Shown here in pieces: positions 22,190 through 32,562 of a DNA stretch of 64,000 bases. Within the stretch, counting starts at the first letter, position 1, and each line of letters begins with the position of its first letter. The notes beneath the pieces were generated by a model. That model was not told the origin of the DNA. It searched no databases and saw only the letters and a program-made list of their open reading frames with translations. The position numbers and the translations under genes are program-made. Origin of the DNA: Cylindrobasidium torrendii FP15055 ss-10 (lineage: Eukaryota; Basidiomycota; Agaricomycetes; Agaricales; Physalacriaceae); NCBI GenBank assembly GCA_000934385.1, contig KN880464.1:96822-160821 (forward strand). Reading direction: 5' to 3'.

Positions 22190-22732
22190 TCAGTGACCGT
22201 GGCCACCAGCCTCTCCGGAGGCGAGCATACCCGCTTTGCTCTCGTGGTACTCCGTGTAGTTGTTCGCCCACTTGTAGATCCCGTACCCTCGGGTTAACAT
22301 GAGCGCCCGAGCATGACACTAACTGAGTGGGACACACCGAAGCCGAAGGGAACAACCCAGTATACCGCCTCCTGCGAGATACGCCTGTATCCGTTGAAGA
22401 GGTAATCACTGGCCCAGTTCTTTCCTGCTTTGCCCTGGAATGAGGAGAGCGCTGTCATAAAATGTATGCATTAGTCTTGACTTTCGGAGGGTTGAACATG
22501 CAACGCACCGTAGCTCTTGATTCCCTTCTGCCTCACGAAGTTTCCGTGCTTGTCTCCCCACCAAGTACTCTAATTTCCTTTCGTTAGTTCCGTTGGAAAC
22601 TTGCCGCGTACGATTGGCTCACCCAAGCCCGCTTGGCTATAGAACGAAAGGGAAATTAGCGTTTTTCGCAGAAGGTAGAGCTGCAGACGTACGGCCAGGC
22701 ATCTCAGAAAGGCGGATAAGTGTAGGCCGCAT
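22190..22732 (-). CDS. QCR8: Ubiquinol-cytochrome c reductase subunit 8 (complex III)
   Basis: Five exons: 22732-22693, 22636-22623, 22569-22509, 22451-22338, 22287-22190; 108 residues. The protein begins MRPTLIRLSEMPGPK, has the conserved WWGDKHGNFVRQKGI block, then DYLFNGYRRISQEA, a membrane helix around VYWVVPFGFGYGIYKWA, and a short tail. These are the signature blocks of QCR8, a small inner-mitochondrial-membrane subunit that contacts cytochrome b. Exon 2 is only 14 nt, and it is needed to link MPG to the WWGD block in frame. All phases are consistent. The gene is divergent from the deaminase-like gene, 147 bp apart. Confidence 0.9.
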
Positions 22733-22879
22733 TGTTATGTGGGTGTCGGTGAAGGGAGGTGTCAAGCGTGCAACTGAGCCGGATGGCTCCGGATCTGGTG
22801 CCGATCAGACGGCTGTGACCGCTGGCTTAGTAATAGGACAGACATACCGAGCTCATATTCCCACCATCACTGTCATCTA
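22733..22879. promoter_or_regulatory. Bidirectional promoter between QCR8 and deaminase-like gene
   Basis: Only 147 bp separate the two divergent start codons, so the promoters must overlap or be shared. No clear TATA box seen. Confidence 0.5.
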
Positions 22880-24745
22880 ATGGAATCAGATTACGAAACG
22901 CTTTACAAGGAAATTCTCCTCATGTCTACGGCGCTGAAGGGAACCGCGGCAAATCTACCTAAATCTACTAAAGAGTCTTCACTGCTACAAAATGTCCAGG
23001 CATTCGCCACTCTTTTGACAGTGACGACCCCAACAGATTCGTCATCCGCCAATGTAGTCGCGGTTACTGGTGTCGTCGGTATGGACTCGCTATCTACGGT
23101 CGTAACCGCGCGCAACCGAGTGGGGGAAACGCAAATGGTCGATCTTTCTGAGGAAACCATATCGGCGCGCGCAAGAGATAGTGTGGCGATGGGCAAGCTG
23201 GCGAATGCCTTTGAGTGCGTGCTCTGCCGTTTGCGCAATCTATCCCAGCTAATGACCTCAATAGAAATGGCAACCCTGAATTCCATGTTCACTTGCAAGA
23301 TGTAGCTACTTTCGTTGAGCATCTTCGGCTGGTGTCCCTACAAAAGGACGACGATGCTTTTGTGACAGCCAAAGCGCATTTTCTCGTATTCATCCACCGC
23401 CGTGCTTTCGAGAAGATCCATGCCCGCATGAACTATGGCAATAAATTGTGGAGTGGTGGCGACCCTCTTGCAATATTGGCATCGCAGCCCGTCAGCGACA
23501 TATCCCCGACTCTGTTCAAACTTGTGCCGTCCCCATTCTTGAATAACGTTCTCCACAAACGTGGACTCGTACCGAATGGAAAGCGTTTCACCATCAATAC
23601 TGCAAATGCTGCTCAATGGCTGGGAACCATCTTGGAACTTCGCGGTCTGTTCAACCAGCTGGTGTCGGAGGGGACACAGCCAGCCAAATTATACCAAGAC
23701 GGGATCAAGATCCGCAAAACCAGGATACTCAGGGTAGAGCGCTACCAGGACTGCTTCGACATTATCGAAGCCATGTACAAACTTTGCGAGCGCGAGTCGC
23801 TTGTCCAAGCTCTGACTTCTGCTTACGCTCCTAGTGAAGCTGCTCTTATTGCAGGTGAGCCGCTGTGACTTATCCACCTGAATCAACTTCTCACTATGCA
23901 GCTTCACTCTCCCCACCGACCGAAGGCACCTCAGCTGAAGACGAGGAGACTCGCGAGCTTGTTACTGAGGGCACTAGTAATAGTATGTGCCTTCGCTGTT
24001 GCGTGTCGGTGTAAACTCACTCTATAGGATATCGTGAATACGGCATCACGCATGCATTTCGGTATTATCGCACATTCACTTCCTGGACACAAGCCTCATT
24101 CGTTATGTTCCGCCTCATCACTCGACTCAATGCCCGCCGCATAGAGTTCCACCTGGTTTCGCCTACGGACGTCACGATACAATCTAATGTGCCTACGCTC
24201 ACCAAGGAAGACGTCGTCGAGTTCATGGTTGCAAACGCCAATGCTTGTAAGAACGAGCCATTCAAAAGTATCACTGACACCGGCGATGGTTTCGAGAAAG
24301 TCAAGGCGCCCGTACACTGCGAAGCACAGTTGATGGGGCTCATTCACCTCAAAGTACACCGACCCCTCATGCTCAAACCTACAGTGTCTGCGATGCTTCC
24401 GGTACTTCTTTCCCATCGAGTCTTTCCAGTGTCGGACGTTGAACCTTTTGGTAGGACTTTGTTGATAGTATCCCGATAGGGATTGGGAAAAAGTGTTGCT
24501 TCATGTGCCATCTCTTTGGAAAGCATATAGCGCGGGACCGACCTGAGTTCATACTTCCTGGGACTCATGGTATCATTCATCCTTGGGTCCCACCTCCTTA
24601 CATTGATGATGTGCACCTCGTACGGACACTTCACTGGGAGTTAAAGAGTATCTTCCGCAACAAGTTTAGTCCCCCATCTTCTTATTCCTCGTCCCCAGCC
24701 GACGACTCGGACGAGGATTGGAGGCAGGGCCGGACAGATATTTAA
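22880..24745 (+). CDS. Deaminase-fold protein, OTT_1508-like family, HCE...CxxC type
   Basis: Five exons: 22880-23214, 23265-23854, 23902-23982, 24028-24401, 24455-24745; 556 residues. The C-terminal part carries a zinc-dependent deaminase signature: H432-C-E434 (APVHCEAQLMGL) and C475-F-M-C478 after SIPIGIGKKC. This matches the fungal OTT_1508-like deaminase family (Pfam PF14441), which earlier comparative work on the deaminase superfamily placed among groups related to bacterial toxin deaminases. The N-terminal 330 residues are helical without a known domain. The fourth intron (24402-24454, 53 nt) was chosen because it restores the conserved block before the CxxC. All catalytic ligands are present, so activity is plausible; substrate (free base, nucleic acid or other) is unknown. 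Confidence 0.8.
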
Positions 24746-25177
24746 TGGTAGATTACTGGTCAAATCCATGTATTCCGTTCTAGCTCGTCGAATCAGAATT
24801 CAGAATTGGTGTCTGCGTGAATCAAGTTGACTTGGGTTGCTTCAAGGGTCGAAGAGATACTGGTCGACTGAGCTATTGCATGGCTAGGCCAAGGATGATT
24901 TCGTGTAGTTCACACGACTACATAATAACAGTGATACAAGAGAAACTGTCATTGCTTTCACCAGCGTATTAAGTAGTGATTCCATCCCAAGAGTCCGATG
25001 AGCACCCTCATTCCCAATCATGTGTAAGGTGTCCCAGCCAGTAATAAGATTTATGTGAAGCAGCAAGTTGTCCGTAAGAAAAAGAAACAATAATATATAC
25101 AGCGCGGCATGTCCAAGGCAGTAGGTGTGAGGTGGCAAAACAACAGACGGGTCGAAAATCGGGAATGTAGTGGTCAA
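24746..25177. other. Intergenic between convergent genes
   Basis: 432 bp, AT-rich 3' flanks; nothing recognised. Confidence 0.5.
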
Positions 25178-26640
25178 TCATGGGGCCGTACAAGTCGGGA
25201 TCTTGATGTCCTTCAACGTTCTGTCCTCGTTTGTCAGACCCCAAGCTCCTTCCACGCCGCCATACTTGATCCTCTTCCACTCCTCATCCTTGAACTCGAA
25301 GAAGAAATATCCAACACCGTCTTTGTTGGCTTTGCAGACAAAGGTGTCGAGGAAAGTTTGGAGGTTGGCCACAGATGCGTCTGCGCCTCCCGAGTTGGTC
25401 AGACTATCCTTGTCTGCTGAGGTTGTCGGCCAGCCCGTCTCCGCGATGTACATCTTTGGCTGGAGCGGGATGAGCATAGCAAGATAGTACGTCGAAGGAC
25501 ATGGCTTACCTTGTTCGGGAGTGCAGCCGCAGGCTGAACATTCTCCTCGTCAAATGAGGTGAATGTCCATTCTGCAGCCTCATCGATAGATACACCTGCG
25601 AACCAAGGGTGGTCATTGGCAAGACCATAGTCCATCTCTGCCATCACAAGCTTGTTGAAGTAGTAGGCGGCGTCCGAGTTCCCGACCGGAATATCGACAC
25701 CAAGGTCAGAGAGCATGGACTTGGTGTCCTTGATCCAAGCAACAAGCTTCTCTCCAGCGGCATTACCAGCTGAGCCGTTCGGGTCTTCGGTATTAGCATC
25801 GGTGACGGCGCTAAAAGAAAGGTTTAGTCGGCGTCGGAGTGGGGCGCCCAATGCAAGACTCACTTCAAGATGACCTCGTTGCCGACTGTGATGCCTTCAA
25901 TGTGGTCGGTACCATATGTCTGTATCGCCTCCTTGATGGCGTCGCGCTGGCGGGTGTATACGCTGTCATCGGTAATGTCTGGGTAGTTTCCCAGGAATAA
26001 CTTCACGTCGACTTTGGTTTGCTTGATGGCCTCGAGCTAGGGACGATGTATCAGGCGCATGCCTACAAAAAACATGTCGGCGGCATACCACAAGTGCCGA
26101 CTGGTTACAGTCCGAGCCATACAATCGTACGCGGTTGGTAAGCTGGGACATTATCTATGTAGCGGGCGTTAGTGGCCGTTATGCCAGCAGACACCGGCCA
26201 GGACTGACCTGGATGTCCTTGATGACAGCGCTGAGCTCAGCCCCGCAATCAGGCATAATGGCGCCGTCGGGAGTGTACGCGAGACCATAGAAAGCTTTGT
26301 GCAAGTTCGGGTCCTTTTCGAATGAGCTGGGGTCGTTGGGATCGGTTTGGACGGGGTCGCCAGAGGATGATCCGCCACTTGATGAGCCAGAGGAAGACGA
26401 GGAAGAAGATGAGGATGAGGACTTGTTGCGTGTGAGACCGACTCCGAGGCCAACTGCTAGGCCTATGATGACCACAAGTCCAACGACACTGCCCAGCGCC
26501 TAGATAATCTGTTAGCGCGCCCACAACGAGGCTGTGTGTGTGCTCACAATCCACTTAGCACGCCTGGAACGGGCCGCACTCTTCTCCAATGTCTGCTGCA
26601 TACTAGTATTCTGGTAGAGAGCGTCGTTTTCGTTCGACAT
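25178..26640 (-). CDS. Glucan beta-1,3-glucosidase, GH17, type II membrane-anchored
   Basis: Six exons: 26640-26548, 26499-26209, 26154-26089, 26036-25864, 25810-25510, 25459-25178; 401 residues. A short cytosolic N-terminus precedes a helix at about 32-53 (ALGSVVGLVVIIGLAVGLGV), then a serine run from about 58 and a Gly/Ser/Pro linker. The GH17 barrel follows: IRLYGSDC-type block (RVRLYGSDCNQS), acid/base E204 in TVGNEV, and nucleophile E315 in IAETGWP. It ends with a conserved FFFEFKDEEWK and a short cysteine-bearing tail. By family, it hydrolyses or remodels cell-wall beta-1,3/1,6-glucan at the plasma membrane. No signal peptide other than the anchor. Both catalytic residues are present, so it should be active. 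Confidence 0.93.
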
Positions 26641-27520
26641 GTCGAAGAATGTTGGGGGTTGCGAAATAGAAAGAAAAGGGTTCCGAAGCGAAAAAAAAGT
26701 GCTGGGGTCGTCAGGAATCTGCTCGGTGACGAACGAGGCGGTATCAAGTGCCCGTGAAGGGAGGAAGAGAGAAGAGGAGGTTACGGCGCAACAGAAAGTC
26801 CTCCTTATGTACAGACCATGAGCGCTGTGCCTTAGGCCTGTTAGGTCCGGAACGAGACTCGTTTCATCTGGCACAGGAAAGGGATCTAACCGGGCATTGA
26901 AGCGCTGAGAATGTAGACGATGTGAGAGCAAGAAGATGTGAAGATAGGCGCTGGAGAGGAATTATCTCGAGTGGCATCGATGCGCAGTAGGTTGAGCAAC
27001 AACGCATCAAAATTCACCCACATATGGGCATGAACGCCATCGGATGTGCGGAACGTAATTTCATTTATTGCACTGCAGTTTGACTTTGGCCGGATGGGTC
27101 AAGAATGCTTCAGTTTATCCCTCAGTGCCAGCAATGAGATCTGCAAGTTCAACGTTTCCGCTTATGTGCTGCCCCGTTCAATGGGCTACTCTGGTGGTCT
27201 CAGCCACCACTCTACTCAGCTAGCGGCGAGCGCACAATGCCGATGCCCGATCACTAGCACTGTCTGCAAGTGTGACCGAAATGTGACGATGCAGACGAGG
27301 GAAACGCCCATGTCCCAACGCGAATCTGCGCGAACGGTTCATTAGCTTGCATCCGCCGCAACGCAGAGTCACAGTAATGCTCATCTACTGGGGGTATGGT
27401 ATGAAAGGCCTCGGGTCGCAGTAATGCACGCATCCTTTGTCTTGTCTAATTCGGCCACGGTTGGTGAAATGCGGTATCTGATTGATCAAACTCCGCCACT
27501 GCTCTTTTGACCTTACCATC
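26641..27520. other. Intergenic, divergent promoters of GH17 and F-box genes
   Basis: 880 bp. The part next to the GH17 gene is purine-rich on the plus strand, i.e. a pyrimidine-rich leader for the minus-strand gene. No gene recognised. Confidence 0.5.
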
Positions 27521-28933
27521 ATGGACAACCTTCCGCTCGAGATTCTGCAGGACATCTTCGAGCTATCATGTATAGGCCCTGGTCCTTCTTTGGGTGTATG
27601 CCTTTGCCTAGGACCGTATACGCTGCTCCCTGTTCAGCACCAGCTCTTGATGGTCTCTCGTCTCTGGCGTGACGTTGCTACCTCCACGCAAAGTCTTTGG
27701 ACCACAATCTTCGCAAGCTGCGTCAACGATTCTGGAGAGAAGAAGGAAGAAAAGCTGCGTTTCCTACGCCTTGCCCTTGGGCGTTCGGGAACCGCATTGC
27801 TCGACATTCATGTCGTGTCCTGCTGGGAAGCAGTGGCGGAGTACCTTATCCCCAAGGCGTATCGATGGCGCATGTTGACCGTAGGAACTTCAGATCTTTA
27901 TGCCGATTTATCATCCTTTGCTGGCCTGCAAGGGAAACTCCCGGCCCTGGTAGCGTTCGAACTCGATGACAAAGCTGTGGATCCCAATCAACGATCTCAA
28001 GTCATTGGGTGGCTGTCGGACGCCTTTTCTCACTCGCATCTCATTCGGGAGGTTTTGTGCTACTCCGAGTTGCTCGAAGTGCGTTTTCCGTGGCATCAAC
28101 TCACCAGCCTCAACGTCAAGTTTATTCCCTTGCCAACCCAGGCCATGGACGACGCAGTTCGCTTCAAAGGCTTGCTGGAGTCCTGTAAATCTCTCAAACG
28201 CCTCTCGATAAATGGCCAGCCGCCTCTCGCGTTGCCTTTCCGGAATACGACCGTGCAAGAGCTCGTGCACCCCGACCCATTATGGCTGTGGTTCCTCACT
28301 CTCCCCGCACTGCGCAAATTGGTATTACGAGGGTTCAGCAGACATATTGACTGCTTCCCGCTCTGCATCGACTTCATCCAACGTTCTCGATGTTCGTTGA
28401 CCTCGCTTCAGCTCGAGATCCCCATTACACGGTGGACGTCGGTGACCATCAGTAGCTTTCAGGATGTCCTCAAGCTGGTCCCCTGTCTTCAGTCGCTTCT
28501 GCTCGAAGCTCCCACAATCGTTGACGAGTCTCCGCCTGCATGCTACCCCGCGGACATTCCATCTCTCTGCCAACCACTTCACGATCCAAAGGTGCTTCCC
28601 GCACTGGTCAACTTTGATATCGTACTATCGCAAGGAACGAAGCAGAGTGCCGAGCATTGCATGGAAGCGCTTCGAGTGTGGCTGGCTGTTGTGAGCGATG
28701 TCGTTGGCGCACGGCGTGCGTCGATGAAGCGCTTTGATGTGAACGTCAGAGCGGTGCGGGAGGAGACACAGGAGCATGTAACGCGGGATAATGTGGAGAG
28801 CATGGTCGAGATTGGCGCGCTACAGGCGCGCGCGCGCGAAGTGGGTATCAAGGGCCACCTCTGGGTCACAACTCTCAGATTTCAACCCTATGAATCACTA
28901 ATGCACGTGAGCAAGTACGATATAGAATTTTGA
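27521..28933 (+). CDS. F-box-like protein
   Basis: Single-exon ORF of 470 residues starting at ATG 27521 (good context, CACCATCATGG). The open frame extends upstream to 27482 but begins there with TTG. The F-box lies at the very N-terminus (MDNLPLEILQDIFELSC) and is completed by LLMVSRLWRDVATSTQSLW at about residues 45-65. The rest is a leucine-rich, irregular repeat region. Presumed SCF substrate adaptor. It is more like the 6129-7940 gene type than the divergent pair, and lacks their long N-terminal extension. Confidence 0.85.
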   Translation: MDNLPLEILQDIFELSCIGPGPSLGVCLCLGPYTLLPVQHQLLMVSRLWRDVATSTQSLWTTIFASCVNDSGEKKEEKLRFLRLALGRSGTALLDIHVVSCWEAVAEYLIPKAYRWRMLTVGTSDLYADLSSFAGLQGKLPALVAFELDDKAVDPNQRSQVIGWLSDAFSHSHLIREVLCYSELLEVRFPWHQLTSLNVKFIPLPTQAMDDAVRFKGLLESCKSLKRLSINGQPPLALPFRNTTVQELVHPDPLWLWFLTLPALRKLVLRGFSRHIDCFPLCIDFIQRSRCSLTSLQLEIPITRWTSVTISSFQDVLKLVPCLQSLLLEAPTIVDESPPACYPADIPSLCQPLHDPKVLPALVNFDIVLSQGTKQSAEHCMEALRVWLAVVSDVVGARRASMKRFDVNVRAVREETQEHVTRDNVESMVEIGALQARAREVGIKGHLWVTTLRFQPYESLMHVSKYDIEF

Positions 28934-29289
28934 GGTTTGTTCACCATAAACAATGTACAATGGTCTCATTCAATGCTCAGCGCTTAGAAACCCTCAATAA
29001 TGTTTGAATTCAATCTGGGTGACGCCTTCTGCTGCGTTCGACCATGTCCTATCTAGGGTACGCGCCGTACAGTGCTGCGGGGAGTCTTTATATGATAGTA
29101 TTACAGATGAGAAACATATATGTACTAATAGTGCCTACTATAGAGGGGAGAAAAATACTACAACCAATGATATGGTCATACAACAGTGCAAATTTACATC
29201 ACGCAGACAGATAGCGGCGCCAGTTCGTGATAGCAAGGGGTTTCCAGTCTAGCGCAATGACTGGGAGTGACACTGAAGATGAGGGCAGT
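28934..29289. other. Intergenic between convergent genes
   Basis: 356 bp, AT-rich; nothing recognised. Confidence 0.5.
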
Positions 29290-29554
29290 CTAGCTTGTCT
29301 CTTGCTTGTCAGCAGCATCATTCGTGTTCGAATTCGTAACAGACATGCTGAAAAATCACGGTGAATAGTTCGTTAGGTCTGAACGACTGAGTTTGAGCGA
29401 CGTACAAGTGGCGAACTTGGCCCGAGGTACGAGTTGTTTGAACCACTGCCCTCCCATAGGCCGTGGTGGTCTTGGCTGATTTGGTTCGTGCCCTATGCGA
29501 GTGAAAGCGTGTCATCAATAGGCTCATAAAGGCGATCGTGAGTGGCACTTACAT
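29290..29554 (-). CDS. Possible 48-residue protein with start codon split by an intron
   Basis: Model: AT at 29554-29553, 60-nt intron, exon 29492-29406, 58-nt intron, exon 29347-29290. Donors GTAAGT and GTACGT and acceptors TAG and CAG are good. A minus-strand TATATAA lies near 29738-29732, about 180 bp upstream. The protein starts MARTKSAKTTTAYGRAVVQT and ends DKQETS; it is basic first, acidic later, with no recognised domain. The support is splice quality plus frame only. It could be a non-coding transcript. Confidence 0.3.
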
Positions 29555-30079
29555 AGTATGCCGCTGAGAAATTGTAAATTGCGTGAACAAGGAATCGCGC
29601 TCAAGGGTGATGAACGCGTCTAGAGAGTATCGACAATGAGAAACGATCCCACCGTGCGCTACGAGTTTTCTTATTTGACGTTGTGTACAGTCTTCACGTG
29701 AGAATCTCGACACAACGTGATCGTGTCTCAGCTTATATAATGAATGATTACTAACAATGAACAATGAACGCAGTCGATTGTTGGAAAGAATCGCAAAATC
29801 TAGTGGTATGCGATACTTACTGGATCCCTTGGCAGGAGGCACTCATGGGCGAAAGCTTGGACTCGATGGGGTACAGGTATCATATTTCAATATGCCTAGT
29901 GTTTTGGCAACAACACGTACATAGCTATCCAGACGACTACTAATATGCTACAATGAGAGAAGTGATAAAAAGGATGGAAGAGCTGGAGTGTGGGCTCCAG
30001 GAAGAGAAAACGAAATACCAAACTCTACACAATATGGAATAGAATTATCCATGCCACGGGATCAGACAGCACATGTATA
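29555..30079. other. Intergenic, upstream of mini-gene, 3' flank of DUF6534 gene
   Basis: 525 bp, AT-rich with a TATATAA motif. No further gene recognised. Confidence 0.45.
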
Positions 30080-31400
30080 TTATACCTTGGTGTCCGCCGA
30101 CCTTTGGCTATCCCAATCCACACCGTAGGCCTTCGCCTCCTGCAGTTCGTGTGTTTCGACCGTCACGACGACGCCTTGCGAGCGTTCCGTTCGGAAACCT
30201 TGCACCGCGCTTGCAGAATATGTTTGTGGGTCGCTTTGCTTCGTGTTGGACAGGTCCATGTCCCTCCTTATGCTCGCTCTGATGAAACGTTAGGACGGGA
30301 AGGTATCAGGTGTGGCTGAGACCGACCTCGAGCAGAGTGATGATAGAACGGTATTCGCATATAACTTAGGAAGCACAAATGTAAATGCTGGGAGGGAAGG
30401 TGTCAGTGAAGGTAGTAGGTGCCGGGAATTAGAAGATTGCGCACCAATGTGGTAAGGAGTAGCGACGGTGAAGTAGAGAATAATGTCCACGACAGCTGTG
30501 AGCGCTGTGAGGAGACCGTTTTGGACAGTCACTGCGCACGGGGTCAGAGCCGAAGGGTTGAGCGAGAACAAGCACAACGCACTGTGAATGATCTTGTCCA
30601 AGACCTTGTCGCTTCCCTGGAATCTACCCTTGTGCTGGCGCAAGTAGTAGGTGAGAGCAAGAGCAATGATAACGTCCGAGATGGCGGCGGGCAGGAGCCA
30701 GAAGATGACCGTCACTTTCACGTTGATAAGCTCGGCAAACGTTGTGAGAGTAGCGGCAGCATGGCATGCAGCGATTCCACCACCTAGGCGAAATCAGCGA
30801 ATGGAATGTGAGCGCTCCACCGAAGACGTACCGAAGGCCATCATTGAGCACGAAAGTACCAGCGCGCTCACCCACCATGTCCCAGAGATAACGTATATCC
30901 TCCAGGCATAGTAGGCTTGTACCATGGGGCCAATCAATCCCTCGAGCAGTGGGTCCGCAGCGAGCGCTGGAGGGAGATCAGTATTTTATTTCCCGGCAAG
31001 GCCGAACAATCACACGCACCCCAATGCAACATCATATACGGCTGGATGTTCCCCCAGTTCTCGATGAGCAGATGGTATATCCACCACAAGACGAAGAACG
31101 AGCTCAGGAAATCCACTATGAACACAGCTCCGACGTATAACTTGAGCCACTTCGAGTCCTCCGGGAACGAGTTGAAGTAGTTCCACGTCTGTGCGACGAT
31201 GATTCCAAAGAGCACCAGTGATATGAAAATGCCTGAGAGAGGAGAGGATTAGGTAGGCGGTAGAAACAGATGATTTGATGCGCACCGATGAGGAAGAAAC
31301 CCCACGGTTGTGGTAGACCGACTATGGCGGCAGCGGCAGCAGCTGCTGCGCCTGCATCACCTGCAGTTGCATTGGAGGCGGCACTAGTAGCGGCGGACAT
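30080..31400 (-). CDS. DUF6534-family seven-helix membrane protein
   Basis: Seven exons: 31400-31286, 31232-31020, 30966-30832, 30783-30583, 30531-30445, 30387-30327, 30278-30080; 336 residues. After an alanine-rich N-terminus, helices follow in the family order: PWGFFLIGIFISLVLFG, then KLYVGAVFIVDFLSSFF, QAYYAWRIYVIS, WWVSALVLS, and SDVIIALALTYYLRQH. The conserved ITLYF-like helix and FVLPKLYANTVLSSLCSR block precede a hydrophilic C-terminal tail with GVVVTVETHELQ. The ATG at 31400 was chosen because the frame upstream begins at TTG. This basidiomycete-expanded family has no known function. Two more members lie at 40-44 kb. Domain call rests on remembered family pattern. Confidence 0.85.
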
Positions 31401-32562
31401 CTTCAATCAAACGAAAGGCGTAATAGACGATGTGAAGACAAGCCAGAGGACTGAAATGCGGCCTTCCATCTTCAAACAATGGTCGGTACTTAAGCACACT
31501 CTGAGCAATGCCTAAACAGGCCACTTTGAAAGTAACGTCCATATATGGCCTGTTACCTTGTTGGAGGATGGAAAGGAGAAATACCGCGATGTCCCTGGCC
31601 AATCCCTGATGAGAAGCTACGGAGTCGAAGCCTGGAAGGCCAAAGTGTGGGATTTTTTTCGCTATACGCAGGTTCTCGGCTTCCTGAGTAGCGCGCTACT
31701 CACTTGGAAACAAGGAATTGGCGATACAGAGGACGAAGAGAATGTTGGATAAATCACGCATTGGGCCTCAACCGAACTGGCGGCCCGACGATCGAATGAT
31801 GCGTCCTGCTGCTTGTCATTTACCTCCATGGCGGGCGACGTCGGTGTCGATTTTCCTTGCCTAAAATGCCAAAAAAATCGACTCCACATTCAACTTGAAC
31901 TTCAATGATGTCCGACGTCCCAATATGGCTCTTACCTTCATGACTAGCGCGAGGCAAAACGGCCACACGGACACCAATGATATCGAAGCGCCATATTTTA
32001 AAGCAAAAAACCCGGGTCTAGATATTTGGCAGGCGCTCAGCCTCGACGCGTCGCCTCCTGTGGACTTTAGGACGCGATGAATGTCGTGCTGTGTGCCAGT
32101 ACGACACCCAAGATGAATGGACACTTCAAGATGGACAACATTTGCGAGGCGCACGCCAAATCTATCCCATCCGCTCAGCATCCGTCGAAATTGCGTCGAA
32201 ACCCCCATCAGACCAAAGAACCAATGACCCGTAGCCACCAAACTGGACGAGCGACCGGAGACCATATATGGAACTTACCTTGTGGTGCGGCACACTGCGT
32301 AGTCCCTTGCTCTTGTTCTCTTTCAGGCTGAGCACATACACATCCGAAAGCACTCGAGCCGAAAACAGCATACCAACGCTTATTCGTTGCTAGCCCTAGA
32401 TGCTTCATAGATGTTCGGAGCGTGCATCCCGAGCACAATAAAAGTGGACAGCGATAGGCGCTTCTCCATACCTACTCTTCCCCACCTGACTTGACCTCCC
32501 ACCACTCTCGACTTACAGCCTTTTATCGCATCTCCTTCTCTCGTCACTCAAAGATCATACCG
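31401..32562. other. Intergenic, with possible minus-strand gene relic
   Basis: 1,162 bp between two divergent genes. The minus strand shows hydrophobic fragments followed by donors: SLVSVWPFCLALVMK then GTAAGAG at about 31940; LSNILFVLCIANSLF then GTGAGT at about 31700; DIAVFLLSILQQ then GTAACA at about 31555. Frames cannot be joined convincingly, so I annotate it as intergenic with a possible relic. Confidence 0.4.

Noticed and set aside
24447..24482. 29-nt intron in the deaminase-fold gene (TTT G|GTAGG ... GATAG)
   Set aside because: A 53-nt intron at 24402-24454 keeps frame and restores the conserved IPIGIGKKC block; 29 nt is too short for this genome.
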